DNA of 64,000 nt from Ruminococcaceae bacterium R-25 (GTDB lineage Bacteria > Bacillota > Clostridia > Saccharofermentanales > Saccharofermentanaceae): contig QGFZ01000001.1 of NCBI GenBank assembly GCA_003149065.1, forward strand, positions 558,001-622,000, read 5' to 3'. Below are positions 53,478 to 61,921 of this stretch, one piece after another; within the stretch, counting starts at the first letter, position 1; each line of letters begins with the position of its first letter. A model generated the notes under the pieces. The model was not told the DNA's origin and made no database searches. It saw only the letters and a list, made by a program, of their open reading frames with translations. The position numbers and the translations under genes were made by a program.

Positions 53478-54314
53478 ATGTTTATAACGACTTTGAAAAA
53501 CATCTTTGACATTGATAATGTCGGAAGCAGGTGGGGAGTAAGGTGTCTTTATCTGTTTACGATGGTACTCAATGCGGCAATTCACTTTAATCCGTTTGCT
53601 GATACTGATTTCACGCCACTCCAGAGCTGGGCAGTAGAGGTCTATAACATGACCGAGTACGATGCAGACCAGTATAATGCGCTGATGACTGCAATTCCTA
53701 TCTCAAAGGGCAACATGATCTATATCATTTCGCTCTGCATAGGCTATCTGATACTTCTTGCCGCTGCCTATATTTATATGGCTTTGTATGTCAGGAATTT
53801 CAGAAATGAGAAGATCGCTTCGATCAAGGATGAAGACCAGGAAGTAATCAACTATGCAATTGAGCATCTTCCGGATAAGCCTATAAAACCTTCAAATCTT
53901 GTCGGCCGCCTTCTTATGATCATGCTGTTTTCGACACTTATATCTGTTCCGTTTGTCCTTTTAACGTTCTACTTTATGTTTATTGCGATAATCGGACTGC
54001 CTTTTGTCTTTACGACTCCTGTGGCATATCTGTCAGGCGATACGGGATTTTTCAGGTCTCTGCCTTATTCTGTAAAGCTTGCAGCCAAGTATTATTTCGT
54101 AAACATGAGGGGAATAGGCATTATCCTTCTTGCTATCCTCGTTTCGGATTTTACGGTCCCTTTGCTCGCAAACATCTCCATGACAGCCTTTTATATCGTT
54201 GATGCGGCGGTTACGACATGGATCTGGCTCGCGTTTGCCAGATTTGCGGGTATTGCGTACTGCACTATGAAGGATTTCCCGATCAAGGGCGGCAAGAGGC
54301 CTTTCGCGATCTGA
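53478..54314 (+). CDS. polytopic membrane protein, unknown
   Basis: A 278-residue protein with about five membrane segments (about 18-40, 80-105, 146-170, 170-190, 212-235, possibly 245-265). GAGGTG lies about 7 bases before ATG 53478. The long polar loop (about 110-140) has the phrase DEDQEVINYAIEHLPDKP. I recognise no family. It is divergent from the glutamine synthetase and shares its intergenic region, which makes coregulation possible. Confidence 0.7.
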   Translation: MFITTLKNIFDIDNVGSRWGVRCLYLFTMVLNAAIHFNPFADTDFTPLQSWAVEVYNMTEYDADQYNALMTAIPISKGNMIYIISLCIGYLILLAAAYIYMALYVRNFRNEKIASIKDEDQEVINYAIEHLPDKPIKPSNLVGRLLMIMLFSTLISVPFVLLTFYFMFIAIIGLPFVFTTPVAYLSGDTGFFRSLPYSVKLAAKYYFVNMRGIGIILLAILVSDFTVPLLANISMTAFYIVDAAVTTWIWLAFARFAGIAYCTMKDFPIKGGKRPFAI

Positions 54315-54342
54315 TACATATTCTTAGATTTATGTTTACTGT

Positions 54343-54371
54343 TCAAAACGACAATAAATAGCCCGTTTTGA
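54343..54371. repeat. 8-bp inverted repeat upstream of malic enzyme
   Basis: TCAAAACG (54343-54350) and CGTTTTGA (54364-54371) with a 13-base spacer. It could be a weak terminator for the upstream gene or an operator. The rest of the gap is AT-rich. Confidence 0.35.
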
Positions 54372-54395
54372 TTAAAAAATCTTATAATCCCGAGA

Positions 54396-54424
54396 TTGTT
54401 TTTAAATTAAAATATATTTATTAT
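54396..54424 (+). promoter_or_regulatory. predicted promoter for malic enzyme
   Basis: TTGTTT at 54396-54401, a 17-bp spacer and TATTAT at 54419-54424, about 36 bases before the gene. A second TATAAT lies just upstream without a -35. Confidence 0.5.
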
Positions 54425-54459
54425 TAGTGAGTTAAGAATTTAAACGGAGGTTCATAGGT

Positions 54460-55632
54460 ATGGACGTTAATGAAAAAGCAATTAAGATGCATGAAGAGTG
54501 GGCTGGTAAGATCGAAGTTATTGCCAAGGCTCCCGTAAGTTCAAAGGAAGAACTCGCAATCGCTTACACACCCGGTGTTGCAGCTCCTTGTCTTGAGATC
54601 CAGAAGGATGTAGACCTCTCTTATAAATATACCAGAAGACACAACCTTGTTGCTGTTGTTACAGACGGTACAGCAGTTCTCGGTTTGGGCGACATCGGAC
54701 CTGAGGCTGGTATGCCTGTTATGGAAGGTAAGTGCGCTCTTTTCAAGGCTTTCGGTGATGTTGACGCATTCCCTCTCTGCATCCGTTCAAAGGACGTTGA
54801 TGAGATCGTTAATACAGTTGCACTTCTCGCTGGTTCTTTCGGCGGCGTAAACCTTGAGGATATCTCAGCTCCCAGATGCTTCGAGATCGAAAAGAAGCTC
54901 AAGGAAAGATGCGACATCCCGATCTTCCACGATGACCAGCACGGTACTGCAGTTATCACACTTGCAGGTCTTACAAATGCTCTTAAGATCGTTGGCAAGA
55001 AGATGGAAGATATCCATGTTGTAGTTAACGGCGCAGGCGCTGCAGCTACAGCTATCACAAAGCTCTTGATCTCCAGAGGCCTTAAGAACGTTATCCTCTG
55101 CGACCGTAAGGGTGCTATCTATGAGGGAAGAGAAGGCCTCAATCCTGCTAAGGAAGAAATGGCTAAGATCACAAACCCTGAGAAGAAGGCTGGTTCTCTC
55201 GCTGACGTTATCGTTGGTGCTGACGTATTCATCGGCGTTTCCGCTCCGGGCGTACTCACAGCTGATATGGTTGCTACAATGGCTAAGGATCCGGTTGTTT
55301 TCGCTTGCGCTAACCCTGTACCTGAGATCCTTCCTGACGAAGCTAAGAAGGCTGGCGTTGCAGTTATGGCTACAGGCCGTTCTGACTTCCCGAACCAGGT
55401 TAACAACGTTCTCGCTTTCCCTGGTATCTTCCGTGGTGCTCTCGATGTAAGAGCTTCCGATATCAACGACGAGATGAAGATCGCTGCTGCTAACGCTATC
55501 GCAGGCATCGTTTCTGACGCTGAGCTCAATCCTGATTACATCCTTCCTGACGCGTTCGACGCAAGAGTTGGTAAGGCTGTTGCAGCTGCAGTTGCACAGG
55601 CCGCTCGTGATACAGGCGTAGCAAGAATCTGA
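54460..55632 (+). CDS. malic enzyme (malate dehydrogenase, decarboxylating)
   Basis: A 390-residue oxidoreductase converting malate to pyruvate and CO2 with NAD(P). The N-terminal substrate domain has YTPGVAAPC and FHDDQHGTAVI (metal and substrate residues), and the Rossmann motif is VVNGAGAAATAITKLL. The short form, without the phosphotransacetylase-like tail of MaeB, is typical of Firmicutes. Cofactor specificity cannot be decided. A good ribosome binding site CGGAGG lies about 9 bases upstream, and a strong terminator follows. Confidence 0.95.
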   Translation: MDVNEKAIKMHEEWAGKIEVIAKAPVSSKEELAIAYTPGVAAPCLEIQKDVDLSYKYTRRHNLVAVVTDGTAVLGLGDIGPEAGMPVMEGKCALFKAFGDVDAFPLCIRSKDVDEIVNTVALLAGSFGGVNLEDISAPRCFEIEKKLKERCDIPIFHDDQHGTAVITLAGLTNALKIVGKKMEDIHVVVNGAGAAATAITKLLISRGLKNVILCDRKGAIYEGREGLNPAKEEMAKITNPEKKAGSLADVIVGADVFIGVSAPGVLTADMVATMAKDPVVFACANPVPEILPDEAKKAGVAVMATGRSDFPNQVNNVLAFPGIFRGALDVRASDINDEMKIAAANAIAGIVSDAELNPDYILPDAFDARVGKAVAAAVAQAARDTGVARI

Positions 55633-55652
55633 ATATACTGAATTAAAGCAAC

Positions 55653-55683
55653 AATCTCCCGCAATTTTGTTGCGGGAGATTTT
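55653..55683 (+). terminator. terminator after malic enzyme
   Basis: A 12-bp perfect stem (AATCTCCCGCAA / TTGCGGGAGATT) with loop TTTTG, followed by TTTGT. It lies between malic enzyme and the Lrp-type gene, so the latter must be expressed by read-through or its own promoter. Confidence 0.88.
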
Positions 55684-55710
55684 GTAATATATAGAAAAAG
55701 GAGTTTCCAC

Positions 55711-56199
55711 ATGATTGACGATTTAGAGTTACTGAGACTTATTGAGAACAATGCCAGACTTTCGGCGGAAGAGATCGCCGTAATGCTTGGTGTTAACGCC
55801 GCGGATGTGGAAGCCGAGATCAAGCGCCTTAAGGATGAGAATATCATCTTAGGCTATAACACGATCATTAACTGGGAGAAGAAAGCACCCGATAACTGCA
55901 TCGGTATGATCGAAGTAAGGATCACACCTGTTAAGAACAAGGGTTATGACCATATTGCACAGATCTTGAGCAAGTACGACAAGGTTACTGCATGCTATCT
56001 TATGAGCGGCGGTTTTGACCTTATGATCATCTACGAGGACAGAAGCCTTCGTGATATCGCTACATTCGTTACCGAGAAGATCGCTCCTATGGAAGGCGTT
56101 CTTTCTACTACAACGCACTTCATCCTTAAGAAATATAAGGCAAATGGTATAATCTACGATAATCCGAATACAGACGACAGGCAGGCTATTATCTTATGA
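55711..56199 (+). CDS. Lrp/AsnC-family transcriptional regulator
   Basis: A 162-residue regulator. The N-terminal helix-turn-helix has LRLIENNARLSAEEIAVMLGV and AEIKRLKDENIILGYNTIIN. The C-terminal RAM domain (about 70-150) has AQILSKYDKVTACYLMSGGFDLMI. Such proteins bind amino acids and form octamers. The stop overlaps the start of the aminotransferase gene by 4 bases, so it may control that gene and respond to its substrate. The position right after a terminator suggests a separate weak promoter. Confidence 0.93.
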   Translation: MIDDLELLRLIENNARLSAEEIAVMLGVNAADVEAEIKRLKDENIILGYNTIINWEKKAPDNCIGMIEVRITPVKNKGYDHIAQILSKYDKVTACYLMSGGFDLMIIYEDRSLRDIATFVTEKIAPMEGVLSTTTHFILKKYKANGIIYDNPNTDDRQAIIL

Positions 56200-57380
56200 G
56201 TTTTGATTATGATTCCAAGATTTCCAAGGCTGTTGCAGCAGTTCCGCCTTCAGCTATAAGGAAGTTCTTTGATCTTGCAAATGAGATGCAGGGTCATGTT
56301 ATTTCTCTTTCGATCGGTGAGCCTGACTTCGTAACACCCTGGTCGATCAGAGAAGCTGCGATCAATTCCATTATTGACGGCTATACTCATTATTCGCCCA
56401 ACTCAGGATATATCGATTCCAGAAAAGCAATTGCCGATTATCTTATGAGAAGATACGGAGTATCTTACGATTACAAAACAGAGATCTTCATTACCGTCGG
56501 CGGTTCTGAAGGTCTGGACCTGGTAGCAAGGGCACTTATCAATCCCGGAGATGAGGTAATCATTGTTGAACCCTGCTTTGTTGCTTATAAGGCGACTGTT
56601 GAGTTTGCTCATGGTGTTCCGGTTATTGTCGAGACAAAGCCTGAGAATAACTACAAGCTCATGCCTGAAGAATTGGAAGCAGCTATTACCGATAAAACGA
56701 AGTATGTTATTGTCGGATACCCCAATAATCCTACAGGCGCCATCATGACGCTTGAGGACTGGGCAAAGATCAAAGATGTCCTTATGAGACATCCTGACAT
56801 CATCGTTCTTTCCGATGAGCTTTACTGCGAGCTTAACTATCTTGACGGAAAGCCTTCGTCTCTTACACAGTTCGCTGAATTAAGAGACAGGGTCGTTATG
56901 GTTAACGGTTTTTCCAAATCCTACGCCATGACTGGTTTCAGAGTAGGGTACCTCGCAGGTCCCCGTGAGCTTATCGCTCCTATGGTTAAGATTCACCAGT
57001 ATTGCATAATGTGCGCACCTTCAACTTCACAGCTCGCTATTATCGAAGCAGCTATGAATGCTGACGATGAGGTCAAGAAGATGCGTGATGAATATAATCA
57101 CAGAAGAAGAGTCATCGTACAGGGCTTAAGAGATGCAGGCCTTGACTGCTTTACGCCTTACGGTGCTTTCTATGCTTTCCCTTGCATCAAGTCTACGGGA
57201 ATGACATCAGAAGAATTCTGTGAAAAGCTTTTGCTCGAAAAGCATGTCGCTATAGTACCCGGCAATGCTTTCGGCAAGTGCGGCGAAGGTTTTGTACGTA
57301 TCAGTTATGCAGCTTCTTTGGAGGACATCAAGGAAGCTATGAAATTAGTTAAAGAATTTGTTGAAGAACATAAGGGGTAA
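56196..57380 (+). CDS. class I/II pyridoxal-phosphate aminotransferase
   Basis: A 394-residue fold-type I aminotransferase. The PLP lysine is K241 in NGFSKSYAMTGFRVGY. YPNNPTGAI and GYTHYSPNSGYIDSRKAI are the family motifs. It is similar in pattern to PatA/AspC/AlaA enzymes. The substrate (aspartate, alanine or N-acetyl-diaminopimelate) cannot be decided. It is translationally coupled to the Lrp gene and followed 3 bases later by prfB. Confidence 0.9.
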   Translation: MSFDYDSKISKAVAAVPPSAIRKFFDLANEMQGHVISLSIGEPDFVTPWSIREAAINSIIDGYTHYSPNSGYIDSRKAIADYLMRRYGVSYDYKTEIFITVGGSEGLDLVARALINPGDEVIIVEPCFVAYKATVEFAHGVPVIVETKPENNYKLMPEELEAAITDKTKYVIVGYPNNPTGAIMTLEDWAKIKDVLMRHPDIIVLSDELYCELNYLDGKPSSLTQFAELRDRVVMVNGFSKSYAMTGFRVGYLAGPRELIAPMVKIHQYCIMCAPSTSQLAIIEAAMNADDEVKKMRDEYNHRRRVIVQGLRDAGLDCFTPYGAFYAFPCIKSTGMTSEEFCEKLLLEKHVAIVPGNAFGKCGEGFVRISYAASLEDIKEAMKLVKEFVEEHKG

Positions 57381-57383
57381 TCA

Positions 57384-58499
57384 ATGCTTGAATTTGACAA
57401 CATAAGACTCGACCTTGAATCTTACGAAGTGCCTGTAGCAGAGCTTAAGGATGCTCTTCACATTGACCGCGTATCTGACCAGATAAGCGAATACGAGAAC
57501 CGTATGCAGGAGCCTGACTTCTGGAACAATGTCGAAAAGGCAACTGAGATCCAGCAGACTTTGGGAAGGCTTAAGAAAAAGGTAGAGAGCTATAACGCTC
57601 TTTGTGCCGAACGTGAAGATCTTCTGGCGCTTTGCGAGCTCGCTAATGAGGAAGAGGATCTTGATTCTCTTGAAGAGCTTAAGACTTCATCTGCCAAGTT
57701 CAAGGAAGACTTCGAAAAGATGCGCCTTGAGACCCTTCTTACAGGTCCTTATGATGCCAATAATGCAACGATCACTCTCCATGCCGGTGCCGGCGGAACG
57801 GAAGCAATGGACTGGTGCTCAATGCTCTACAGAATGTATACCAGATGGGCAGAAAGCCACGGTTTCTCTGTTGAGGAATTGGACTATGTAGAAGGTGATA
57901 CAGCCGGTATCCAGTCAGTATCTTTCATGATCAAGGGCGATTATGCTTACGGTTTCTTAAGATCAGAGTTAGGCGTACACCGTCTCGTAAGAATCTCGCC
58001 TTTCGATGCAGCAGGCAGAAGACATACTTCATTTGCTTCATGCGAAGTCATTCCTGAATTGGACCAGAAGACAGAAGACGATATCAAGATCGATATGTCC
58101 GATGTCCGTGTTGATACGTACCGTGCAACAGGTAAGGGTGGTCAGCACATCAATAAGACAGATACAGCTGTCCGTATGACTCATAATCCTACTGGAATCG
58201 TTGTTTCCTGCCAGGCTGAAAGATCTCAGCTCCAGAACAAGGAAACATGCTTGAGAATGCTGAAGGCTAAGCTTTTCGCACTCGCAAGAGCATCCGAAAT
58301 GGAAAAGATCGAAGACCTTAAGGGTAACCAGATGGAGATCGCCTGGGGTTCACAGATCAGATCCTATGTATTCTGTCCTTATACGCTCGTTAAAGACAAC
58401 AGAACCGGATATGAGGAAGTTGACGTCGATTCCGTTATGGACGGCAACTTGGACGGCTTCATCAATGCATATCTGTCTGGAATGAAGAACGAGAAGTAA
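57384..58499 (+). CDS. prfB: peptide chain release factor 2
   Basis: A 371-residue factor terminating at UGA and UAA. The catalytic GGQ is at 252-254 (TGKGGQHINKT) and the codon-reading SPF is present (RISPFDAAGRRH). It is read in one open frame. The usual programmed frameshift at codons 25-26 (CTT TGA C) is absent: codon 25 is still CTT but codon 26 is CAC. A weak Shine-Dalgarno-like AAGG remains at 57447-57450. Confidence 0.96.
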   Translation: MLEFDNIRLDLESYEVPVAELKDALHIDRVSDQISEYENRMQEPDFWNNVEKATEIQQTLGRLKKKVESYNALCAEREDLLALCELANEEEDLDSLEELKTSSAKFKEDFEKMRLETLLTGPYDANNATITLHAGAGGTEAMDWCSMLYRMYTRWAESHGFSVEELDYVEGDTAGIQSVSFMIKGDYAYGFLRSELGVHRLVRISPFDAAGRRHTSFASCEVIPELDQKTEDDIKIDMSDVRVDTYRATGKGGQHINKTDTAVRMTHNPTGIVVSCQAERSQLQNKETCLRMLKAKLFALARASEMEKIEDLKGNQMEIAWGSQIRSYVFCPYTLVKDNRTGYEEVDVDSVMDGNLDGFINAYLSGMKNEK

Positions 58500-58524
58500 T
58501 TCTTTGTTATAAGTTATATGAATC

Positions 58525-58553
58525 AGCTCCCGGAGTAATATCCGGGAGCTTTT
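58525..58553 (+). terminator. terminator after prfB
   Basis: A 10-bp GC-rich stem (AGCTCCCGGA / TCCGGGAGCT) with loop GTAATA and TTTTG. A promoter begins in its T tail. Confidence 0.88.
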
Positions 58554-58561
58554 GTTATAAT
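58553..58561 (+). promoter_or_regulatory. extended -10 promoter for the large membrane protein
   Basis: TG-T-TATAAT at 58553-58561, with no visible -35. It lies directly behind the prfB terminator, about 36 bases before the gene. Confidence 0.5.
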
Positions 58562-58603
58562 TATTTAGGTTTTATTTCGGACGTTCAGGGAACTTGCTTT
58601 TAT

Positions 58604-60595
58604 ATGGATAACGCGGAGAAAAAGGGAATAAGAGTTGCTTCAGCAGTAATTGCTGTTATTTCTTTGCTGGTTATTCTCGGCTTATCAGCGTTTCTGGTGA
58701 TCAAAGACCAGGGAATATACCTTATTGTCTTCACGCTTTTATATGTACTTATTCCCGGTTTTGCATTATTGATATCTCTGGATCCCGATATATGTAAAAG
58801 ATTCGGGAACTGGACGCCTCTGCTGTCGTTTTTTGCCGGTTTTTCGCTTATCATCATTCAATATTATTTCCTGAATGCATTGGGCTTTTTGGATGCTATC
58901 AAGTTTATACCCTTGATAGTCGGCCTTATCTTGCTCTTTATTTCCCGGAAAAGTATTTTTGTTCTCAAAGACAAAATGCCTGGTGTTAAAACCTTATATA
59001 AAGCCGGCCCGTTTCTTGCTCTTACTGCAATAGTCATGCTCACAAGCTTTTACTATTTCTATAAAACGGTCCCCACTCATAGCGATAATGTCTTTTTGGA
59101 CTACTGCTATCACATGGGGAATATCGATATCCTTTACCGTGGCGGTAATCTGGAAGATACAAGAGTCATGGGCATGACTTTCAAATACCATTATTTCATG
59201 GACCTTTATAATGCTGTCCTGAAACATGTTTTCCCGGCAGAAACCTGGAATTGTGTATTAAGATATCCTGTGTTGCTGGTTCCTCCGCTTATCAGCGGCA
59301 GTGTTTATAATCTGATTCAGAGCAAGACTAATAACAGAGCAATAACATTTGTTACCGCATTGCTTGCAATCATTTTTCCTTCGATCACGTCTACTGCAGC
59401 GCTGCTTCCGAATCATATAACGACTAATGTTAACAGTGTCGGAGTTGCTTTGCCTCTTGTTATCCTGCTTGCTGAAATATTCATTAGATCAGCTGTTCAC
59501 GGGGAGGGTAAATATTCAGATCTGTTCCTTGTATTCCTTCTCGGATTTACTCTGACAGGCTTAAAGGGACCTTTTGCTTTGGCGCTTGGCGGAGCGGCAG
59601 TCGTATTTTTCATATATAGCTGGATCGCAAACAAAAAAATATCATTGCTTCAGATCCTTGTGATGCCTGTATTCTTCGCGTCTTTTGCTGTCATATGGTT
59701 CTCGTTGTTAAATGTAGCTGCGACCGGATCAAATGTAACCGGTGATGCTCAGGGAATATTCAAATACTTAAGTTTTCAGGTATCTGTTCCTGACGTTGGC
59801 CTGACTGATGGTTTCTTGATCAATTCTGCTGAAGGAGTGTTATTCATACCTCAAAGCCTAATGTTTACCTTTGCCGGTGCAGCTATTCCTATGTTGATCA
59901 TGTTCTTTGTTGTGATCGTCCGTTTGTTCCGCAAAAATCAAACAGAACCTGATCTTCGTACCGCAATGTGTGTTATCTGCGCTTGTGCCGGAATAAGCAT
60001 GAATTACTTAATGGCCGTAGGTTACAACAGGAATTATTTCTTAATGTTTGCCATGCCTTTTGTGTATTATTCTGCAGCTGCATTTATAAGCATGGCAATC
60101 GAACTTAAACAAAAGGTGTTAAGGCTTGTTTCTGTTGTTGTAACAGCACTTTGCTGTGTGGTTTCTGTCCTGGCAGTCATTAACAACTTTGATAAACCGT
60201 TTTTGGCATACGGTACAGGCAGGCTTTCACAAGATGAAATCAACTGTATAGCCTGGATCAAGGAAAATACAGCCAGAGATGCTCTTTTCGCTATTAATGA
60301 CAGTGAGCCAAATGGAAAGAAATATTATTATTCGGGTTATTCAGAGAGAAGATATTATCTTGAATCATATAAGTATGCCGAAAACAGCGGAAAGACTGCC
60401 GAAGACCTTACTTCGCAGATCGAGCTTAATTCCAAGCTGTATGAAGATGAAGAATCTCCGGTCCTGGCAGGAAAACTAGGAATAGATTATCTAATTTATT
60501 ATAACGAAAATGGCGAAGAACCTGAGATCTTAGAGAAGAACTATCATATTTGTTATGACAGTCAGACCGTTAAAGTGTATTCAGTCAACGTATGA
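58604..60595 (+). CDS. large polytopic membrane protein, possibly glycosyltransferase-like
   Basis: A 663-residue protein with about 12-13 hydrophobic segments and a soluble C-terminal domain of about 130 residues. After the fourth helix a loop contains HSDNVFLDYCYHMGNID and, further on, GMTFKYHYFMD. An acidic-residue motif in the first large loop followed by many helices is the layout of GT-C glycosyltransferases, which act on lipid-linked sugars, but no specific family signature is clear. Transporter or flippase roles are alternatives. The start has no strong Shine-Dalgarno. Confidence 0.7.
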   Translation: MDNAEKKGIRVASAVIAVISLLVILGLSAFLVIKDQGIYLIVFTLLYVLIPGFALLISLDPDICKRFGNWTPLLSFFAGFSLIIIQYYFLNALGFLDAIKFIPLIVGLILLFISRKSIFVLKDKMPGVKTLYKAGPFLALTAIVMLTSFYYFYKTVPTHSDNVFLDYCYHMGNIDILYRGGNLEDTRVMGMTFKYHYFMDLYNAVLKHVFPAETWNCVLRYPVLLVPPLISGSVYNLIQSKTNNRAITFVTALLAIIFPSITSTAALLPNHITTNVNSVGVALPLVILLAEIFIRSAVHGEGKYSDLFLVFLLGFTLTGLKGPFALALGGAAVVFFIYSWIANKKISLLQILVMPVFFASFAVIWFSLLNVAATGSNVTGDAQGIFKYLSFQVSVPDVGLTDGFLINSAEGVLFIPQSLMFTFAGAAIPMLIMFFVVIVRLFRKNQTEPDLRTAMCVICACAGISMNYLMAVGYNRNYFLMFAMPFVYYSAAAFISMAIELKQKVLRLVSVVVTALCCVVSVLAVINNFDKPFLAYGTGRLSQDEINCIAWIKENTARDALFAINDSEPNGKKYYYSGYSERRYYLESYKYAENSGKTAEDLTSQIELNSKLYEDEESPVLAGKLGIDYLIYYNENGEEPEILEKNYHICYDSQTVKVYSVNV

Positions 60596-60618
60596 TCTGA
60601 AGCTTTAGTAAACGATTA

Positions 60619-60658
60619 TTTGTAATCTGTGTTCCAAAATTTGTAATTCATTCCAAAA
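60619..60658. repeat. 21-bp-phased direct repeat before the LytTR gene
   Basis: TTTGTAAT followed by TTCCAAAA occurs twice in a row: 60619-60639 (5-base spacer inside) and 60640-60658 (3-base spacer). The TTTGTAAT halves start 21 bp apart, two helical turns, which is the spacing of known LytTR-domain binding boxes. The gene at 60716 encodes a LytTR protein, so this is a candidate autoregulatory site. Confidence 0.6.
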
Positions 60659-60715
60659 CCGAGATTTAAAAATGTTTTTATTGTATCTTCTTATCAGATG
60701 AAAGGGGGATATAAG

Positions 60716-61156
60716 GTGAACATCAAGTTGATGCTGGATCCGGAAGATCCGATCAGAAAGAGTCTTGAATCACTGGGGATAGTTGACGATCCTGACTCTA
60801 AATATCTGCTCATCAGAAGAGGCGGTGAAGTTAATTACATTGCCGGAAAAAAGGATGACCAGCAGTTCTATATTGATGTAAACGATATCTGCTTTATCGA
60901 GAGTATGGGGCACGACATAATAATCCATGCTACAGACGGCACATACAATTCCGCGGAAAGATTGAAGGCACTTGAACAGGTACTGCCGGCAGACCGCTTT
61001 TTAAGAGTCAGCAATTCCGCGATCGTAAACCTTAAGAAAATAAAGCGTATAGAATCATCTTTGCTCCAGAAATTCATCCTGCATATGACTAATGGATCCA
61101 AAGTCGATGTAACAAGAAGTTATTACTACATTTTCAGAGAAAGAATAGGAATCTAA
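60716..61156 (+). CDS. LytTR-domain DNA-binding regulator
   Basis: A 146-residue protein with a C-terminal LytTR domain (about 50-146). Visible motifs include DVNDICFIESMGHDIIIH, RFLRVSNSAIVNLKKIKRIES and VTRSYYYIFRER. It has no receiver domain, so it resembles the stand-alone LytTR regulators that work with a membrane partner. I chose GTG 60716, 7-9 bases after GGGGGA. ATG 60698 overlaps this site. The downstream membrane protein starts 11 bases after its end. Confidence 0.88.
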   Translation: MNIKLMLDPEDPIRKSLESLGIVDDPDSKYLLIRRGGEVNYIAGKKDDQQFYIDVNDICFIESMGHDIIIHATDGTYNSAERLKALEQVLPADRFLRVSNSAIVNLKKIKRIESSLLQKFILHMTNGSKVDVTRSYYYIFRERIGI

Positions 61157-61167
61157 GGGGGAATATT

Positions 61168-61848
61168 ATGGCAATGCTTTCAGTTGGTGTTTATACACTG
61201 ATAATTCCGATGATAGTGGTCATTACAGTCGCGGCATTCTTTATTTATAAGATTTTTTACGACAAGCACACGAACAAAGTCCTTGAGTCAGGAGAGACAA
61301 AAAAGCGCAAATGGATCGCGCCCTGGGGAGTTGCCCTGATTGCTTTTGGATTGCAGCTCGTGATCTTAGCGGGAATGATGTTTCCGTTATCAATGTTTAT
61401 GGCCAAGCGTGAAGCAAGTGAAACTAATCTTGAATTATCAGAGGAAAATCCGATCCTTTTCGATATCAGTGATTCGGTAATGTATCAGATCGATGATAAG
61501 AGATATGAATGCATTTCTTTGTTATCTGAAGACGGTATTACGCTCTATGTTTACAGGAAAACCGGTGACGATGAGTATAACCAGTTCATTATCCTGGGCG
61601 AGATCGACAAAGAGCCGTATGAACCTGTAAGTGTTTATCTTTTTTGTGAAAAGAACAATGAATTAATGGGCTGCTGCATGGTAGGCTCTTCTGCGAACGA
61701 TGAAAGAGAGAAAGTATATTTCAAATGCGAATTGCTGAAAGGCAAAGATACTCCGGCATCTATCAGAGTAGGATTGAAGAACGGAATCGTACACGAAATG
61801 AACAGCGATGAAATAGATTTCGATAAGGATGTAAAACTTGAATTCTGA
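61168..61848 (+). CDS. membrane protein cotranscribed with the LytTR regulator
   Basis: A 226-residue protein with two membrane segments (about 8-30 and 50-75) and a soluble C-terminal domain of about 145 residues containing strand-rich sequence (DDKRYECISLLSEDGITLYVYRK in pieces). GGGGG precedes the ATG. Stand-alone LytTR genes are often paired with a membrane inhibitor. By position this could be its partner, but it does not look like the DUF3021 type, so the link is inference. A terminator follows. Confidence 0.7.
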   Translation: MAMLSVGVYTLIIPMIVVITVAAFFIYKIFYDKHTNKVLESGETKKRKWIAPWGVALIAFGLQLVILAGMMFPLSMFMAKREASETNLELSEENPILFDISDSVMYQIDDKRYECISLLSEDGITLYVYRKTGDDEYNQFIILGEIDKEPYEPVSVYLFCEKNNELMGCCMVGSSANDEREKVYFKCELLKGKDTPASIRVGLKNGIVHEMNSDEIDFDKDVKLEF

Positions 61849-61884
61849 TCAGTAATATTGCGGATATGGGAATAGGAAATGCAA

Positions 61885-61912
61885 AGGGCTGTCTCTTAAT
61901 TGAGGCAGCCCT
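61885..61912. terminator. bidirectional terminator between convergent genes
   Basis: An 11-bp stem (AGGGCTGTCTC / GAGGCAGCCCT, one G-U) with loop TTAATT. Tails are weak (GAGTATTTATT on +, TTGCATTTCC on minus). Fourth copy of the GGCTGTC family. Confidence 0.7.
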
Positions 61913-61921
61913 GAGTATTTA

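Noticed and set aside
54865..55710. Long minus-strand open frame (about 280 codons) opposite malic enzyme.
   Set aside because: It mirrors a highly conserved enzyme gene, has no family motif and a serine/cysteine-rich composition typical of a reverse-strand shadow.
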